Of a stretch of DNA of 64,000 nt, positions 11,826 to 23,650 are shown piece by piece. How positions within the stretch are numbered: the first letter of the stretch is position 1; the number at the start of each line of letters is the position of its first letter. The position numbers were made by a program, and so were the translations under genes. Location: positions 279,001-343,000 of the forward strand of contig JAKOGI010000538.1 in assembly GCA_029747015.1 (NCBI GenBank), in the 5' to 3' direction. This DNA is from Carnegiea gigantea (lineage: Eukaryota > Streptophyta > Magnoliopsida > Caryophyllales > Cactaceae). Under the pieces are notes generated by a model. It worked only from the letters and a program-made list of their open reading frames with translations. It was not told where the DNA came from and searched no databases.

Positions 11826-12860
11826 ATGTGGAAGTACTAACACGAAAACTTTGGGAAGTACAAAATGAGAAAAAAAGTGGCATTGGTTTCAGAATTGCAC
11901 CTAGACAGGACAAATGACCATGTCTCTTATTCATAGATGATAGTCTACTTTTTTATAGGATAAACCTTGAATCATGCTAGAAACTTAATGCCCTGCTTAA
12001 TAGAAACTTAATGCCCTACTTAATAGCTTTTGTCAAAATTCAGGTCAACTTATTAATTTTTAGAAATCTTCCGTTACCTTCTGAAAAAATACAACTACGC
12101 ATGATCGCCACATTGTGACTTGTGTCTCTAATATAACACACTAAGATACGCTGGGTAAGTACTTGGGCTGCCCAATTTTCAGAGGTAGACCTAAAGTTGA
12201 AACTTTTTCAGAATTAGTCTATAAGACTGCCTTAAAACTGTAAACGTGGAAAGTAAGAAACATTACTAAATTAGGTAGATACAATGCAGTGTTTCCAACT
12301 TCCTAATTTTACTGGCAAGAAAGTTGACAAAATAAGTCGAGATTTCTTTTAGAAGAAATCTGACATATACAAAGGGCTTCCAATGGTTTCCTGGGATAAC
12401 ATATGTTGACCCAAAAAGGTAGGAGGCCTCAGCCTTAGAAAACGGAGGCATTCAACAGTGCTTTTTTGAGCAAGCTCACTTGGAGACATTTTAATGAACA
12501 AAGCCTCTAAACGGAACAAATGATAGCTAAATATCCTATCAATGAAAATTTATTTACAGTCAAGGCTAGAAAATCGGACTTTTGGCTATGGAAATGTATC
12601 TTAAAAATTTGACAACAATTTCGTAAATGGATATGTTAGATAGTTGGAGATGGAACAAATATTAATTTTTGGTTAGATAATTGGTGTGACAATGATAGTC
12701 TTGCTGACCAAATGGGATTACGAGACACCTCTATCATTGACACATCACTCAAAGTCTCACATGTTATCTTGCCTAACAAAGAATAGGAGATCATTAAATT
12801 TAAAAAATTAATTAATGGTTCACAATTGTACTCTAAGCAATCCTTGCAAAGCCCAGTAAG
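11826..12860 (+). pseudogene. L1-type LINE ORF2, RT catalytic and C-terminal part (piece 4 of 4)
   Basis: The frame resumes as EVLTRKLWEV and reaches GFRIAP, then FIDDSLLFYR near 11,930-11,960, which is the FADDSLLF catalytic box with A changed to I. Further on are a thumb-like NLPLPSEK stretch, CFQLPNFTGKKVDKI at 12,290-12,335, a GGLSLRK block near 12,420-12,440, and a tail with FWLDNW near 12,665, typical of L1 C-termini. Several stops are present. Recognisable homology fades near 12,860, and I see no poly(A) tail or 3' target duplication, so the 3' boundary is approximate. Confidence 0.82.
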
Positions 12861-13376
12861 GTGAACCCATTACTGGCTAGTGAAGAAAATCTATTTCCAT
12901 TAGTTCCATGTGAGATGTCGTCAAGTTTCCACTATCACCCTTAGAATAGAAGATCCTCGTGTGACATAGATGCAATTATGTCGTGCCTTATTTTCTTGTT
13001 GTCAACACTAGACAATGACCTTGATTCATGTATGTCATAAAGCAACACCACTAGGAATCCGATCTTTGAAGGAGAACATCATCAACTTGTTTTTGAAATT
13101 TACCTATTTGATAAGTGATAATATCACATAGGCCTTAAGTACCTTGCCTCCTTGTAAAGTATTAACTGTCGCATATTATATTAGGGATTCAGTTAATACA
13201 TTGACAAACTATGGAGTTCGTTCAGTATTCAATGAAGTTAGTCAATCAAACGCCAAATAACAAGCACAAAACTTAGATGAGAGATTAAGGAATCAAACAT
13301 TGGGCGATGCACAAATCTCACAAAAGCAGACAAATATCAGAAATGGGAAGATTATAGATTATGGAAATAGAGAAAC
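12861..13376. other. Unassigned stretch after the LINE
   Basis: No gene or element that I can name. One plus-strand frame between about 12,940 and 13,330 has few stops, with a long run containing LKENIINLFLKFTYLISD, but it matches no family I recognise and may be a decayed gene fragment. Confidence 0.3.
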
Positions 13377-13790
13377 TCAAAATGGGTGACACCTCAATAG
13401 GCGGGGGTGATAGACGGGCCGAGCAAGACAAATGGGTGTAAATCGCACAAATCTCAAATCGAGGGTTTGAGTTCTCGCCACTGGTAGTATGTCGACGCCT
13501 GGAATTCTCGCCATCGACACGACCACCGCCAATGATGAGAACATAGCAGTGGGGATAAAAGATGAAGCAGGGCTACGAGTTAACGCTACACAAACCAGGG
13601 GAATGAACGATTGCATACAAAAGCAGAGACAGATGACCTAGCTCAACGCCAAAACTTTCACCGCCGAGTACAAGTGTCGTCGAAACCTGCACCGTAAGCA
13701 GAACCAGAGTAGACTAGGGTTTTGTGTAAGGGATACGCACGAGATACGATGAATGTCGATCGATGATATGCATTGGCAGGCCAAAAGTCT
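13377..13790. other. GC-richer patch of unknown origin
   Basis: This patch stands out from the AT-rich neighbourhood. A 79-codon minus-strand frame (13,377-13,616) is open but has no recognisable motif, and the opposite strand is almost as open. The segment before 13,740 reads like a gene 5' leader (CTAGGGTTTTGTG). A captured gene fragment inside a DNA transposon is possible, because a CACTA-like end follows at 14,077. Confidence 0.3.
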
Positions 13791-13949
13791 AGCTCTCATT
13801 TCACGATGAAACATAAAATCATTTTTGAAAGTAAAAAAATAGTTACCACACCTAATATTTGTGCTAAGTGTGCCCTATTCATAAGATACAAATCTTCACA
13901 CTTAATATGCATGGACATACCTTAAGTAGTTACTGCCACTCTTATAAGA

Positions 13950-14077
13950 GTAATTATTTTTTTCCTCACTTATTATGTGTGGGAATAGTTCTACGAGCTC
14001 ATTTTTGGTTATTTCCCGCAACACTTAGCCATGTGTAGTTAAATAAGAGTAGAAGAATGACGTTTTCTTTGTAGTGT
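13950..14077 (-). mobile_element. Probable CACTA (En/Spm) transposon terminus
   Basis: On the minus strand the sequence beginning at 14,077 reads CACTACAAAGAAAA, which matches the CACTACAAGAAA-type ends of plant CACTA elements. The subterminal region repeats ACTCTTAT and TTAAGT-like words in both orientations. The element would extend leftward from 14,077. I could not find its other end or a transposase, so it may be truncated or chance. Confidence 0.38.
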
Positions 14078-14436
14078 ATGTTACTGTTATTGACTTGCTA
14101 TGATATTGTTGTCAATGTTTGCTATTGCTAAGGATGTTCATGTTTTGCTTGGTTAGTGCTGATAAATTTGTGGTGTTGTTCACGTAGTTTTATGGTTTGG
14201 AATTGCTCTCTAAGTGCAGAAGAAAAGATACACCAAGTAGTACAACAAATTAGAGAAATGCAAGTCCTAGCAGGTAAGAAGTGTAAAAGTTTAATTGCTT
14301 CAAAAGCTTGGAATAGTGGAGTAATGTGGAAATGCCGCCTCTAGTTGGCAATTATATTTACGTTTACATTCGTGTTTCCACAACAGGTGTGTTGTAATTT
14401 TGTGTCGGTTATTTTTTTCATGTAGAAGTACTAGCT

Positions 14437-14901
14437 TTGATACCAATTGTTGAATTTCGAAAATCAAATGATTTAGTGCCTAATGATTTAAAAAGTTTTC
14501 AAGAGAAAGTTGTCCTTCTTGAGAAAGAAAAAGATAAGCCCCAAGTGAAGTGTGCTGATCTTGAAAAAATTATCTTAAAATTTTCGGAAGAAGAAGAGAA
14601 TTTAAATAAAATTCTTCGCACACAAAAAGTGTCATTTAACAAAGGAGTCGATTTTAATTCGTTCAATAAAAAGAAGTGTTATGAAAACTTCTTTGTTAAA
14701 TCAACTTACTACAAAAGTAAGACTTCTATTACTTGCAATTATTGTTGCAAAATAGGACATATTTCAACTTATTGTCTTATTAAAAGAAATGGTCCTAGTA
14801 GCACACAAATTTGGGTACCAAAAGTCACAAGGCCATCCATTATGGCGAATAATTATGGTTATGGAGCTGAATTTTCTAAATGTGTTTTGAGAAAGGTATA
14901 A
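14437..14901 (+). pseudogene. SIRE-like Copia gag C-terminal fragment with zinc knuckle
   Basis: The 154-codon frame starts with a lysine/glutamate-rich coiled-coil-like stretch (LEKEKDKPQVKCADLEKI), then NKILRTQKVSFNKG and the knuckle CNYCCKIGHISTYC (C-X2-C-X4-H-X4-C), followed by TQIWVPK. This order, particularly QKVSFNK and the WVPK tail after the knuckle, is typical of the gag of long Copia elements of the SIRE/Maximus group. The N-terminal gag is missing or too decayed, and no protease, integrase or RT follows. The relic therefore has a large internal deletion. Confidence 0.72.
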
Positions 14902-16123
14902 GTGTGTTTTACAGGGCATTTTGCATCCACATGAGAATAAAATATGAAATTGCGAAGTTGGAAGCCCGAGAAATGTTGAAGTACTCATGGAAGTTGCTTT
15001 ATGGTCCAAGGAAGTTGAAATAATAGGAAATCAGTTCAGTGCCCAGATTTTAAGACCCTGAAATGCAGTTCAGGCCTTCAACTGTAGGCAAAACTGGAAA
15101 TTTTTGTGTGACTGAATCAAGGGTTTGAATTTCTATTTCAACAACATGAATAGAAATCAAAATTTGAATTCTTACCAAATGAAAGGTGATATTATCTTTA
15201 AATGAATTAATTCCTATTTGAGAAATTTTGATTTTTAAATTTTTGAATTTTAATTTGCTTAAGTATCTTTAGAAGGTGAGCATGATTAATATTACATCAT
15301 ATCTTATGCTATTATGTCATGTGATTATCTGTATACATAAATGATATGTTATCTATGATCTCAATACATTTGTCGATAATGTTATGTTCCTTAGCATTTA
15401 CATAAATGGTATTTGCTTATTTTTATAAGGGAAGCATTCTATTACTTGATTATTCTGCTATAACTTTGATTTATTCTTGAAGGGGGAGAATTGTTGTATT
15501 AATGCTCTTATGTACATCTATGTATTCCTGATGAGAATATTAAGTTAATGTGTGCTGGCATATGCCATTAACCTTGATATTAGTATTTCCTCTATATTAT
15601 TTTTATGAGTGCTATATTAAGGGGGAGCACCTCTATATGCCATTAAGGTGTCAAGGAGGAGCTATACATATGTATCAATTTGTTATTTGTATGTGTCGTA
15701 GAAAAGGAAATGAGTTATTTTGTGTATCTCAATTGCTTATATTTTATATATCATAGCATCTCTTGCAAACTCTATGCATAATCTTAATTATTTATTCCTT
15801 AAGGGGGAGTCAGTTTAATTTGGGATATGGTCTTGACATGCTACTATGGCTATATGTTTTATTTGATATTGAACTTTTCCATAAATTAAGAGGGAATCCT
15901 CTTTCCTAGTACTAATGCTTTTATTGGATAAGTTTGAAGGTATTAAGTGTAAACATCACACACGAAACATGCATTTTGGATTTCTCCTTCTTATGCAACC
16001 TTGTTGATGAGATACAAAAAGGGGGAGAAAGATTAGGGTAAGCTAATTTATTTTGCGAACATATGGGTAAGTTAATAAGATCTATTTTTACAAGGTTTTG
16101 TCTTTCATCAAAAAAGGGAAGAT
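14902..16123 (+). other. 3' untranslated part of the SIRE-like relic with repeated GGGGGAG tracts
   Basis: There is no coding sequence I trust. AAGGGGGAG-type purine tracts recur at about 15,481, 15,620, 15,801 and 16,020, and a last degenerate one (CAAAAAAGGGAAGATTG) sits at 16,110-16,125 immediately before the LTR, where the polypurine tract belongs. In SIRE elements the true polypurine tract reads AAAAAGGGGGAGATTG. The short ORFs at 15,550 and 16,063 are random. Confidence 0.55.
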
Positions 16124-17140
16124 TGTTAGCTTCCCTTGAGTTTAAGATGTGTTTATTAACATGTTTTGATAAAAAAACAAAAATGGATTGGTCAATTGAT
16201 ATATTCATTATCTTATATTTGAATTATATTAAAATTTGTATTGTTTGAATATGTTATAATTCTAAGTGAATATTGTCATGCTAGTGCATATTGCTTAATT
16301 CAGCTGATATAAGTTGCCATATACTTGAGATGATTTAAAATTCAAATTTGAACATATGATCTTTACGATATTATATTTTGTAATTCAAATTTGATTATGA
16401 GATTATGATTCTATCTTTATCAAATGTCAAGATTTGGTCAAACATGATATTATCTTTTGAAATAATAATTTGAAAGATTGTGCTGTAAAATAAACTACCT
16501 TCTAAATGATTCTCCCAGCCAAGTTCTTTTGTAAAAATAAGGAAATTAGCCATTGGATATCAAAAGAAGAACATTGAGCAGAACTACAAAACTCAAGGGC
16601 TGGAACGATTGGGTTTAAGGCCTTGAAATAAGATAGAAGATTGACTTTCCTTGTTTAGTGCAACTATCACTTACCAAGTTTTACTCCAAGCTCTCCAACA
16701 CCTCTTGGCTATAAAAATGATGGGAATTGGTAGCTAGAAAGCACACAAGAGATAGCACAAGTGAAGATCAAGAATTAAGAACCACACTTGCAAATACCAT
16801 TCTCTTGTTCACTTAATTTATTGAGTTGTATTGCTCTAGTTGTAATTGGGTGGAATTATAGAGTTGAAGGGTCAACTTTACCAAGGACTTGTTGGAGGGC
16901 CAACTTGTGGCTTGGAACTTAGAGTAGGTAAACTCTAAAGTTGTGTAATCCTTCCTAATAAAATTGGGTTAATCTTAGAGTTATGGAACTCTAGGCGGGA
17001 ACTAAACCTGGTTGAGGCTAACCTCATTAAAAAATACACGTGCTTGTCTACATTCATTTTTCCCCATTTGATTATTTTGAGATTTTGATCATCACCCTAT
17101 TCACCGCCTTCTATGGTAATTTAACTAGCTAAACCTGGCC
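16124..17140 (+). repeat. LTR of the SIRE-like Copia relic
   Basis: It begins TGTTAGC directly after the polypurine-like tract and has a TATA box (CTATAAAAA) at 16,709-16,717. It ends in a region with TTCATTTTTCCCC and CACCCTATTCACCGCC, the kind of end seen in SIRE LTRs. No second copy is in the window, so the end at about 17,140 is estimated. Confidence 0.6.
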
Positions 17141-17872
17141 AATAGTGATTACACTCTGAACCTTGTTATTGACTTAGTAGTAATTAAAAAAAAATGTATT
17201 TGTCCCATAATTAATGCATATGAGTACCATGTTTAACAATTATTATTGTCAGCTTAGGCCATTCACAAGCTAATGAACACATTGCAATGCAAACCTCATT
17301 CATGACTACTGAATGATATGAACACATTATAAAAGTCATTACCACGTTTGTAGCATGGACTTGGACCAACCGTTAAAACAAAAAAAGAGAACAATCATAT
17401 ATGCAATTTTTAAGATATCATTAGTAACATTTTGCACTATTAAATTTAATGATCTCTTATTTATTTAATATCAATGTTACCAATTTCTAAATTGGCTTAA
17501 GACAACTTCGGCGAAGACATTTATATTTGTATAAGAAAACAAGTTAGGACCCATGCGTTGCCTCAAAATTAAGTTTCTGAATAAGCAATGGTTCTTTGAA
17601 AGTATTATTAAATAAGTGTTAGGTCGATGTCAATACATTAATATAGCAAATAATGAAGATATCTATCCAACTTAAAAAAAAACCTGGGGTCAGTGGTGAA
17701 AAGATATACTGCAAATGTCTGGGGATGATATTTGATTGAAAGCTTTACCATTGAAAAGAAATATACTGCAAATGGATTACGAAGGGGGAGTAGGGATATC
17801 ATAGAAGAATTCCCTGTGGACAATATTTTTTGCAGGATTATTTGGCACGTTGTTCTTGTTCACAATCAAGAA
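17141..17872. other. AT-rich spacer, possible 3' end of the Helitron
   Basis: No gene seen. The part at 17,400-17,512 recurs in inverted orientation at 35,147-35,245. If the Helitron helicase at 17,873 ended normally, its 3' terminus (a hairpin followed by CTRR) should lie here on the minus strand. I could not identify one with confidence. Confidence 0.35.
17400..17512 (-). repeat. Dispersed ~100-bp repeat, copy 1
   Basis: The minus strand here and the plus strand at 35,147-35,245 share GAAGTTGTCTTAA, ATTTAGAAATTG and AATAAATAAGA, then TTTAATAGTG, in the same order and spacing. The copies are clearly related but diverged. No coding content. Confidence 0.7.
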
Positions 17873-18949
17873 CTGTAACCCCAATGGCGAGGTGACACAT
17901 GATATTAAAACATAAAGTTAGCCATGGTAGAACATTAGCTTGGGAAGATATACTCCAACATAGTTTAATGTCCGCCCTTGCATTTTGTTGATGGTCATAG
18001 AAAAAGCCAATTTAATCGGGAATTGCCTACGCTTGAAAGCAACTGGCGTCTCCTTTGTTGACGACGTGGGTTGACATGCGGAATAAGGGTGTTGACTTTT
18101 AATGCATTTTCATGATTAGGCAAGCCTAAAATATTAAGCCCGTGTAATTTTCAGGGGGTTGAAATCATCTATATTGGATGGTCACCACTATCGTAAAGTG
18201 TATATGAACTCAAGTAAGTGTGAGAGTCAAAAGGAAGCATAGCAAACATATGTAACTTCAATTGATCAAAATCATTGTTTGTAGGAGCCAGTATGCAACG
18301 TTCTCGCTTGGAGGATCCATCATTGTACTTGGTAGATAAATTCGGGTAAATTTCTAATATTAACTTCCTCAATCCTTGACTATCATTAGCTATCAGGAAT
18401 TATGATGGAATCTCGATCCAATAGGGTTCACTTCCTAAATGTAATGAAATCCCTCGCAAGCTACTAGTAGCAATATTCAAGACCCAATTCGCAAAATCTT
18501 GCAAGCATTGATATTCAAGCTTGCTTAAATTTGAGTCCCTCATTCAAATATCAATCTTGGGATGCATGACATGACAATGAGGCCAAAAATTTGATAGAGA
18601 CAATTATGCAACTATATCTGTTCTACTTCTTCCCATTGTGATGACCGGAAGTATTTGTCTAGTATCTCTAGCAAATAACATTAACTTTTGTCCAGAAGGC
18701 ACCTTTTGTTGATAAGAAATATCCTTTAATATACGATCAATGATCTCCAACACAAAACGATGTGTCATAAGAGCCTCATCCCATATAATCAATGATGCTT
18801 GTTGAATCAATTCAACCAACTTAGAATGCTTTAAGAATGAGCAATACGTTGATGTTGTAAGATTAACATGGATCTTGAACATGGAATAAGCGGTTTTGCA
18901 AAACGGAAGAGTAATGCAGCTATTACAGATGATACAACTGACAATATTA
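17873..18949 (-). pseudogene. Helitron helicase, C-terminal part (Pif1-like), broken
   Basis: On the minus strand, 18,600-18,949 encodes LIIWDEALMTHR (the DEAD-like motif II of Pif1 helicases), then a DRILKDI block and RQILPVI (motif III). Near 17,900-18,050 the strand encodes FKRRQFPIKLAFSMTINKMQG, the Pif1 motif V region, followed by LNYVGVYLP. Together these identify the C-terminal helicase of a plant Helitron Rep-Hel protein, an ATP-dependent 5'-3' DNA helicase used in rolling-circle transposition. Frameshifts and stops are frequent, and the segment between 18,070 and 18,600 is barely readable. Dead copy. Confidence 0.85.
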
Positions 18950-20528
18950 TTGATAGGAAGAATTGAACATTTAATATTTATAACCTCAGGTGCAAGTTTT
19001 ATCATCGAGTACTAAGGATATCGTCCATAGGGAGTTGGGTTTCAAGTACTGGAGTTTGCTCGAGTATTTTAATATAGGCTAAATGAAAAGGAAATGAAAG
19101 GCAAGCTAAATAAAGCTAACAAACACAAAAGAAGAGGCCTTAGATTATGATTTGATCAATTAACGATTCAAGTAGTTAATTAAGATGAGTCCCTGACCTA
19201 CCAAACATATACTAAAAACTAGAGATGGCAGGTTACACAACAAAAAACCGCCCAAGCCCTCTCCTAAGGGTGATAGGCTAGTCTAATTAGTCTAGCCACT
19301 TGTTTTCATGGGGTTAGCCTAATTAAGGTTAGCAGCCCTTGGACCTAGTTAGAATTGGAACTATTTTTATGTCCAAATCCTGGCCAATCTCTCACCCACA
19401 CTAGCCAGTTAACTTCACCTTTCAGCATTACTTAACCGGCCAAAAATATGAATGAAAGCTCTTTAAAGTGTTTCTTTGAACACTTCGCGAACGTAAGAGA
19501 AAACTTTAAGTTGACAGCATAAATTAGATGGGGTTAGGACTAATCAAAGACTAATTATCCATAAGGAGGCTAATTATAATTCAAGCCAACAAAAACTAGC
19601 TACTAATCATCATAAAAGCACAATTAAACCTAACTACAACTAAACTAACAAACAAGAGATAAACATGAACTAAAGAGCAGAGAAAATGAAACTAATCTAA
19701 TCTAACAAGCTAATTAAACATGAATTAACAATAAAAACTAAACATTTAAAGAAACAAAATCAAGCATAAGAACTAAACTAACAAAAAATCTAAGCAAGCA
19801 TAAAAAATATGAAAGAGAAAGAGAAACGTTTGATAAAACTTAGTCTTGATTGCATAAATGAACTTCAAAATCTACAAGCTTGGATCAAAATCCACCAAAA
19901 TAAACCCTAAGCTACCTAGTTTATACCTCCTAATGGTATTTTTAGTAGCTAACCCTTAACTAAACCTAGCTCTAAAAACCTCTTCAAAAGGTCCCCTACT
20001 AGAGCTCTCCCAAAGCTCTCTTAAATAGTAGTTGAACCGACAAAGGAGGCACGGGGGTTAGAGCGGCAACATCCAGTCATGGGGAGAAAAGGTCGAAGAA
20101 GAATTGGGGTGTGGCCATGGGCACGGCTAGCAGTGGCCACTACACAGTTGTGACAGTGGCCATGGTCATAGCTATCTGTCACCAGGGCCACAGCTAGCCG
20201 TGGCCACTCCTTAGCTTTTTGGCCCTAACTTTCTTGATTGATGAAGGATTGGCCACTATGGCGGCAGTGGCTTCTTTCCTTTGCATTTTCAATTTTTCTT
20301 TGCTTTCTTTCCCCTTCCTTGCTCAATCATGGTCGGACCTCTTGCTTCCATCGTCTCATCTCTAAAAGAGAGCGCTGTGCTATCAGTTAGCACCATTTTG
20401 AACTCAATTTCCATGAACTTTTGGATCAACATTATTTCCTACAAAATAATCAAAAATCAAATAAATGTCCTAGGAATTACAACTTCTCACGAGCAAAAGT
20501 TGGTGAAATAAGGATATCAAATATGACA
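18950..20528 (-). mobile_element. Solo LTR (1.58 kb) of the gag-only type, inserted in the Helitron helicase
   Basis: The block separates two adjacent parts of the helicase frame and is bordered by a 5-bp direct repeat (TAATA on the minus strand, at 20,529-20,533 and 18,945-18,949). It starts TGTCATATTTG and near its end reads AAACCCAACTCCCTATGGA, then a GCAC.TG.GGT tail. The LTR at 59,674-61,077 has the same order, with AAACCCAACTCCCTGTGGA at about 60,990. Both also share a beginning with TTTTGCTCGT and TTTTGTAG.AAATAA. A TATA box (ACTATTTAAGAG) lies near 20,020 and a palindrome-rich patch lies upstream of it at 20,100-20,210. The small ORF at 20,281 is not a gene. Confidence 0.82.
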
Positions 20529-21080
20529 TATTAAGATAAACAACTATCTTCTCTTTTGATCTAAGTGCAACAATGATCTTTCATAGATATGCCTTACCAG
20601 TGTTGCTGCTCCCATACCAGAAAATACGCCCACTGTTATTAGAATCATTAACATTCACTATAGCACAAAAGATGTCCATTTGTTCGAAGTTCAACGTAGG
20701 GAGCATCATGTTAATATTCTGAACTTCTATAAAAGTGTCATAATCTAACTGCTTCCTCTTGAGATGATTTCTTAACTGGGTAGCACATTTGAAGAAGGCA
20801 ATGACATTAGATTAGGTCTTTAATGAATGACCATTTGTTCTCAAAATTAACTCCAATTAATATAGGCATAGGTTTTGTTTTTGATCGATAGTCAACTTCA
20901 ACTCAGAATTTTGATGCTCAAGTTGTAATCTTCGTTAAGATCATCACAAAGCTCTTCCCTAAGTTTAACTCAAAGCAGTTGAGATTGTCCCACTTTATTG
21001 CACACAAGTAAAGAGCAGAGCATACTACATAATTGCGCCGCAGTTGTGCATGAGGAAGCCTCTAATAGAGCATCATCTCA
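20529..21080 (-). pseudogene. Helitron helicase, N-terminal part with Walker A, broken
   Basis: Minus-strand reading near 20,560-20,650 gives IFWYGSSNTGKA followed by LRSKEKIV, corresponding to FFVYGPGGTGKT and LRSKG..V of Pif1-type helicases, with the Walker A glycines partly lost. The part toward 21,080 matches the linker EASSCTTAAQL..ML with EEL.DD that joins Rep and helicase domains in plant Helitrons. In-frame stops are common. The frame continues on the other side of the solo LTR at 18,949. Confidence 0.8.
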
Positions 21081-23650
21081 CTCACTATTATCAGCTACCA
21101 ATCCTAATGCCAAACAAGATTCACGAATGGTTGTATACTCTGTACCATCAATTGTTCTCAATTCTTTAAAAGACTTTGCAACATAAACAATTGTAAGTAA
21201 AATTCTTAGGTGATATCTCACCCTAGAGTTAGGATGTGCAAAAGGAAGTCGACCAGGGCATATCCATTTTTGCCGTTTTGTCAATTCTTTGGCTCTCCGA
21301 TCCCAAACATAATATTTGGGAAATTCAGCATATGTATAACAATTTGCTGCAAGGTCAACTTGATTAACTTGAAACCATGCCATGAGCATATTAACACTAT
21401 GTTGAGCTTGATTAGCAACATCATCCACATGTTGATCATCATTTAAAACAATATTGTGTTGCCCTTGCACGTGAAATTATAGCATTTCTACAGAGGGATA
21501 ACAGTGAGTTATTTTAATTCAAATATGCACAAAGCTACTTTGATAGATGAAATATATCTACCATGACTATTGTTGTATCTCATCAACTTTCCTATACTGA
21601 GGTTCTCTTCCTCTCTCCGCAGTTTTGACATTTTCCTCAATGACAAATGTTGCTCGAGCTGGATGCTTATGCTTGTATTTGTGGATGTCCTTGATGACTT
21701 TTTCTGTGCACATCGTTCAACATTAATATGAGCATCATATTTCACACACAGATCTCGATGGTAGAGAACGACTCAATGGTTATCTAAATCCTTTTCTTTT
21801 ATTATGATTCTTCTGCCATCATTCCTCCCGATGTACTTGACAAACTTATTCTCAATAGATGTTTTATTATAGAATAATTTTGGCTAATATTTATTACAAT
21901 CTAAACCTTTCATATAGGGAGCATGGGCAATATTTGGACCACATGGACCGTGTATCATGTGTCATGTGACTGTATCATATGCAAATGGATCAAGATCTTA
22001 TTCAGGGAGCTCTACAGAAATGAAGGAATCGATCTCTTCTACATAACTTGGCTTGTTATCATGTGCAAGAATTAAGAGAATATGAGCATGTGGTGACCCC
22101 CGTTTTTGAAATCCAATGACATATATCTCTTCAAAATAAGCAACAACTGCTTCTAGTGAGACATTACAACCTAAATTTGTAAACATGTCTAATGCTAGAG
22201 GATGTGAAAATGTTGTGATACAGTTATAATAAACCTACAACGATAGTTTCAAATACATTTATTTCTTTGAAATCTTGCAAAAACTCTCACAACCCCAATC
22301 CGAAGACCTGAGCCATAATATCTGCTATATTGTTTATATGTTGTCCCGGTTGCTATTGTGGGGCATCATCAATTTCTAGCCAATTTAGATTGCATGTAAA
22401 GGTATGAAGAAATTTGGATAACGAACTTATTTGTATATGTCCATAGCATAAAGAAAATGCACCTCATGTAACATGGGCCCTTAGTAAATGAGGACGACAA
22501 TATACACCGTCAGCCAATGCTACTTGCATCTATCTCTCCAGTAGTGGTTGCATGTTCCAGGCCAATGTAAACCTCTATACGTAGTTGTACTTGATGTTTC
22601 CTGACAAAATATAATCAGTATTGCTCTATAACAGTAAAAAGTAGTTGATAATATATTGAAGAAACAATCTACCCCCACCAAGTAAAATGTTAGCCTCTTT
22701 CAATCGAGATTGTGTCCTAAATACATAGTGTCGAAAAGTCATCACTCCTTGGCTATTGCTAATCGATCCTCTAGCAAAAGGAATTCCCCTTCCCCAACTA
22801 TCTGTTCCATATGGAAATAGGAGTAGATATTGTAGGGCCATATAAGAAGGATGAGTGTCATATATTCATTACAGGTTCCTATCCAACTTGTGCACAATTA
22901 TATCACCTCCCATTTCTTCTGCATCCTCACCTCCTACTACAAGGGTTGTGATTTTATCAGTCGTGGGTCTGATATACTGTCCTCTTGGTTGTGATCGAAG
23001 GATCCAAATACATATATCGTGGACAACACAACTATGGAGGATATCTCTAGCATTTATGAATACATACACATAGGGATTGCATTCATCCAGCATATGTTAC
23101 AAGTATTCTGGAGTACATAGCCTGAGTCAAGTGGAACTGTTGTTTCTGTTTAATGCATAGAGTTGATTTCAAGAGTCAACATACATGCCATATATATAAA
23201 TTTTGTAAATCTTGGTGTAGGGTCCACATCCATCCATGACAGAATGGTCAATATATACTCCCATTTAAGCGAAGGACATCATAAAGTTATATGTCTGTAT
23301 ATTCTCCATGAAATTTCTATTATTAAATAAAGAATCCATTAGAGGTGGTGGGTAGGTAAAGGATCCAATCGGACTTGACCATAATGGCAATATATATTAA
23401 AGGGAGGTGGACCACTTCTTCGACTCATAGCCATTTCATCATACCACATCATTGCATTCCAATCACTACATGGAAGCATGGTTCCAGGAATGACCAACAA
23501 TGTTCAAACCTTTTAGTAGTGGAGTTCCTTCCTAATCGTGATAAAGATAAGTTCCACAATCTAGCTTACTTCTCGTATTGTCGATGTTGTGCAATATAAC
23601 ATGGATCATTAACTTCTGGGGCACTTTCTTGTGAACAAGCTCCACCTAGC
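21078..23650 (-). pseudogene. Helitron Rep (HUH endonuclease) part, broken
   Basis: Read on the minus strand from 23,650 downward: a MMWYDEM block and CHYGQVRLDPLP near 23,390-23,490 (the N-terminal zinc-finger-like region). ARDILHSC..DI and RGQYIRPTTD follow at 22,869-23,093, then LQYLLLFPYGTDSWG and GGRLFLQYI at 22,626-22,841. FQKRGSPHAHILL at 21,998-22,186 is the HUH motif region, with H-A-H retained. The last block is LMAWFQVNQ...YAEFP.YYVWD with RVRYHLRILL at 21,078-21,470. The order matches plant Helitron RepHel proteins, which nick DNA and start rolling-circle transposition. Many stops and shifts separate the open pieces. I did not find the catalytic tyrosine pair or the 5' TC end. Confidence 0.87.
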
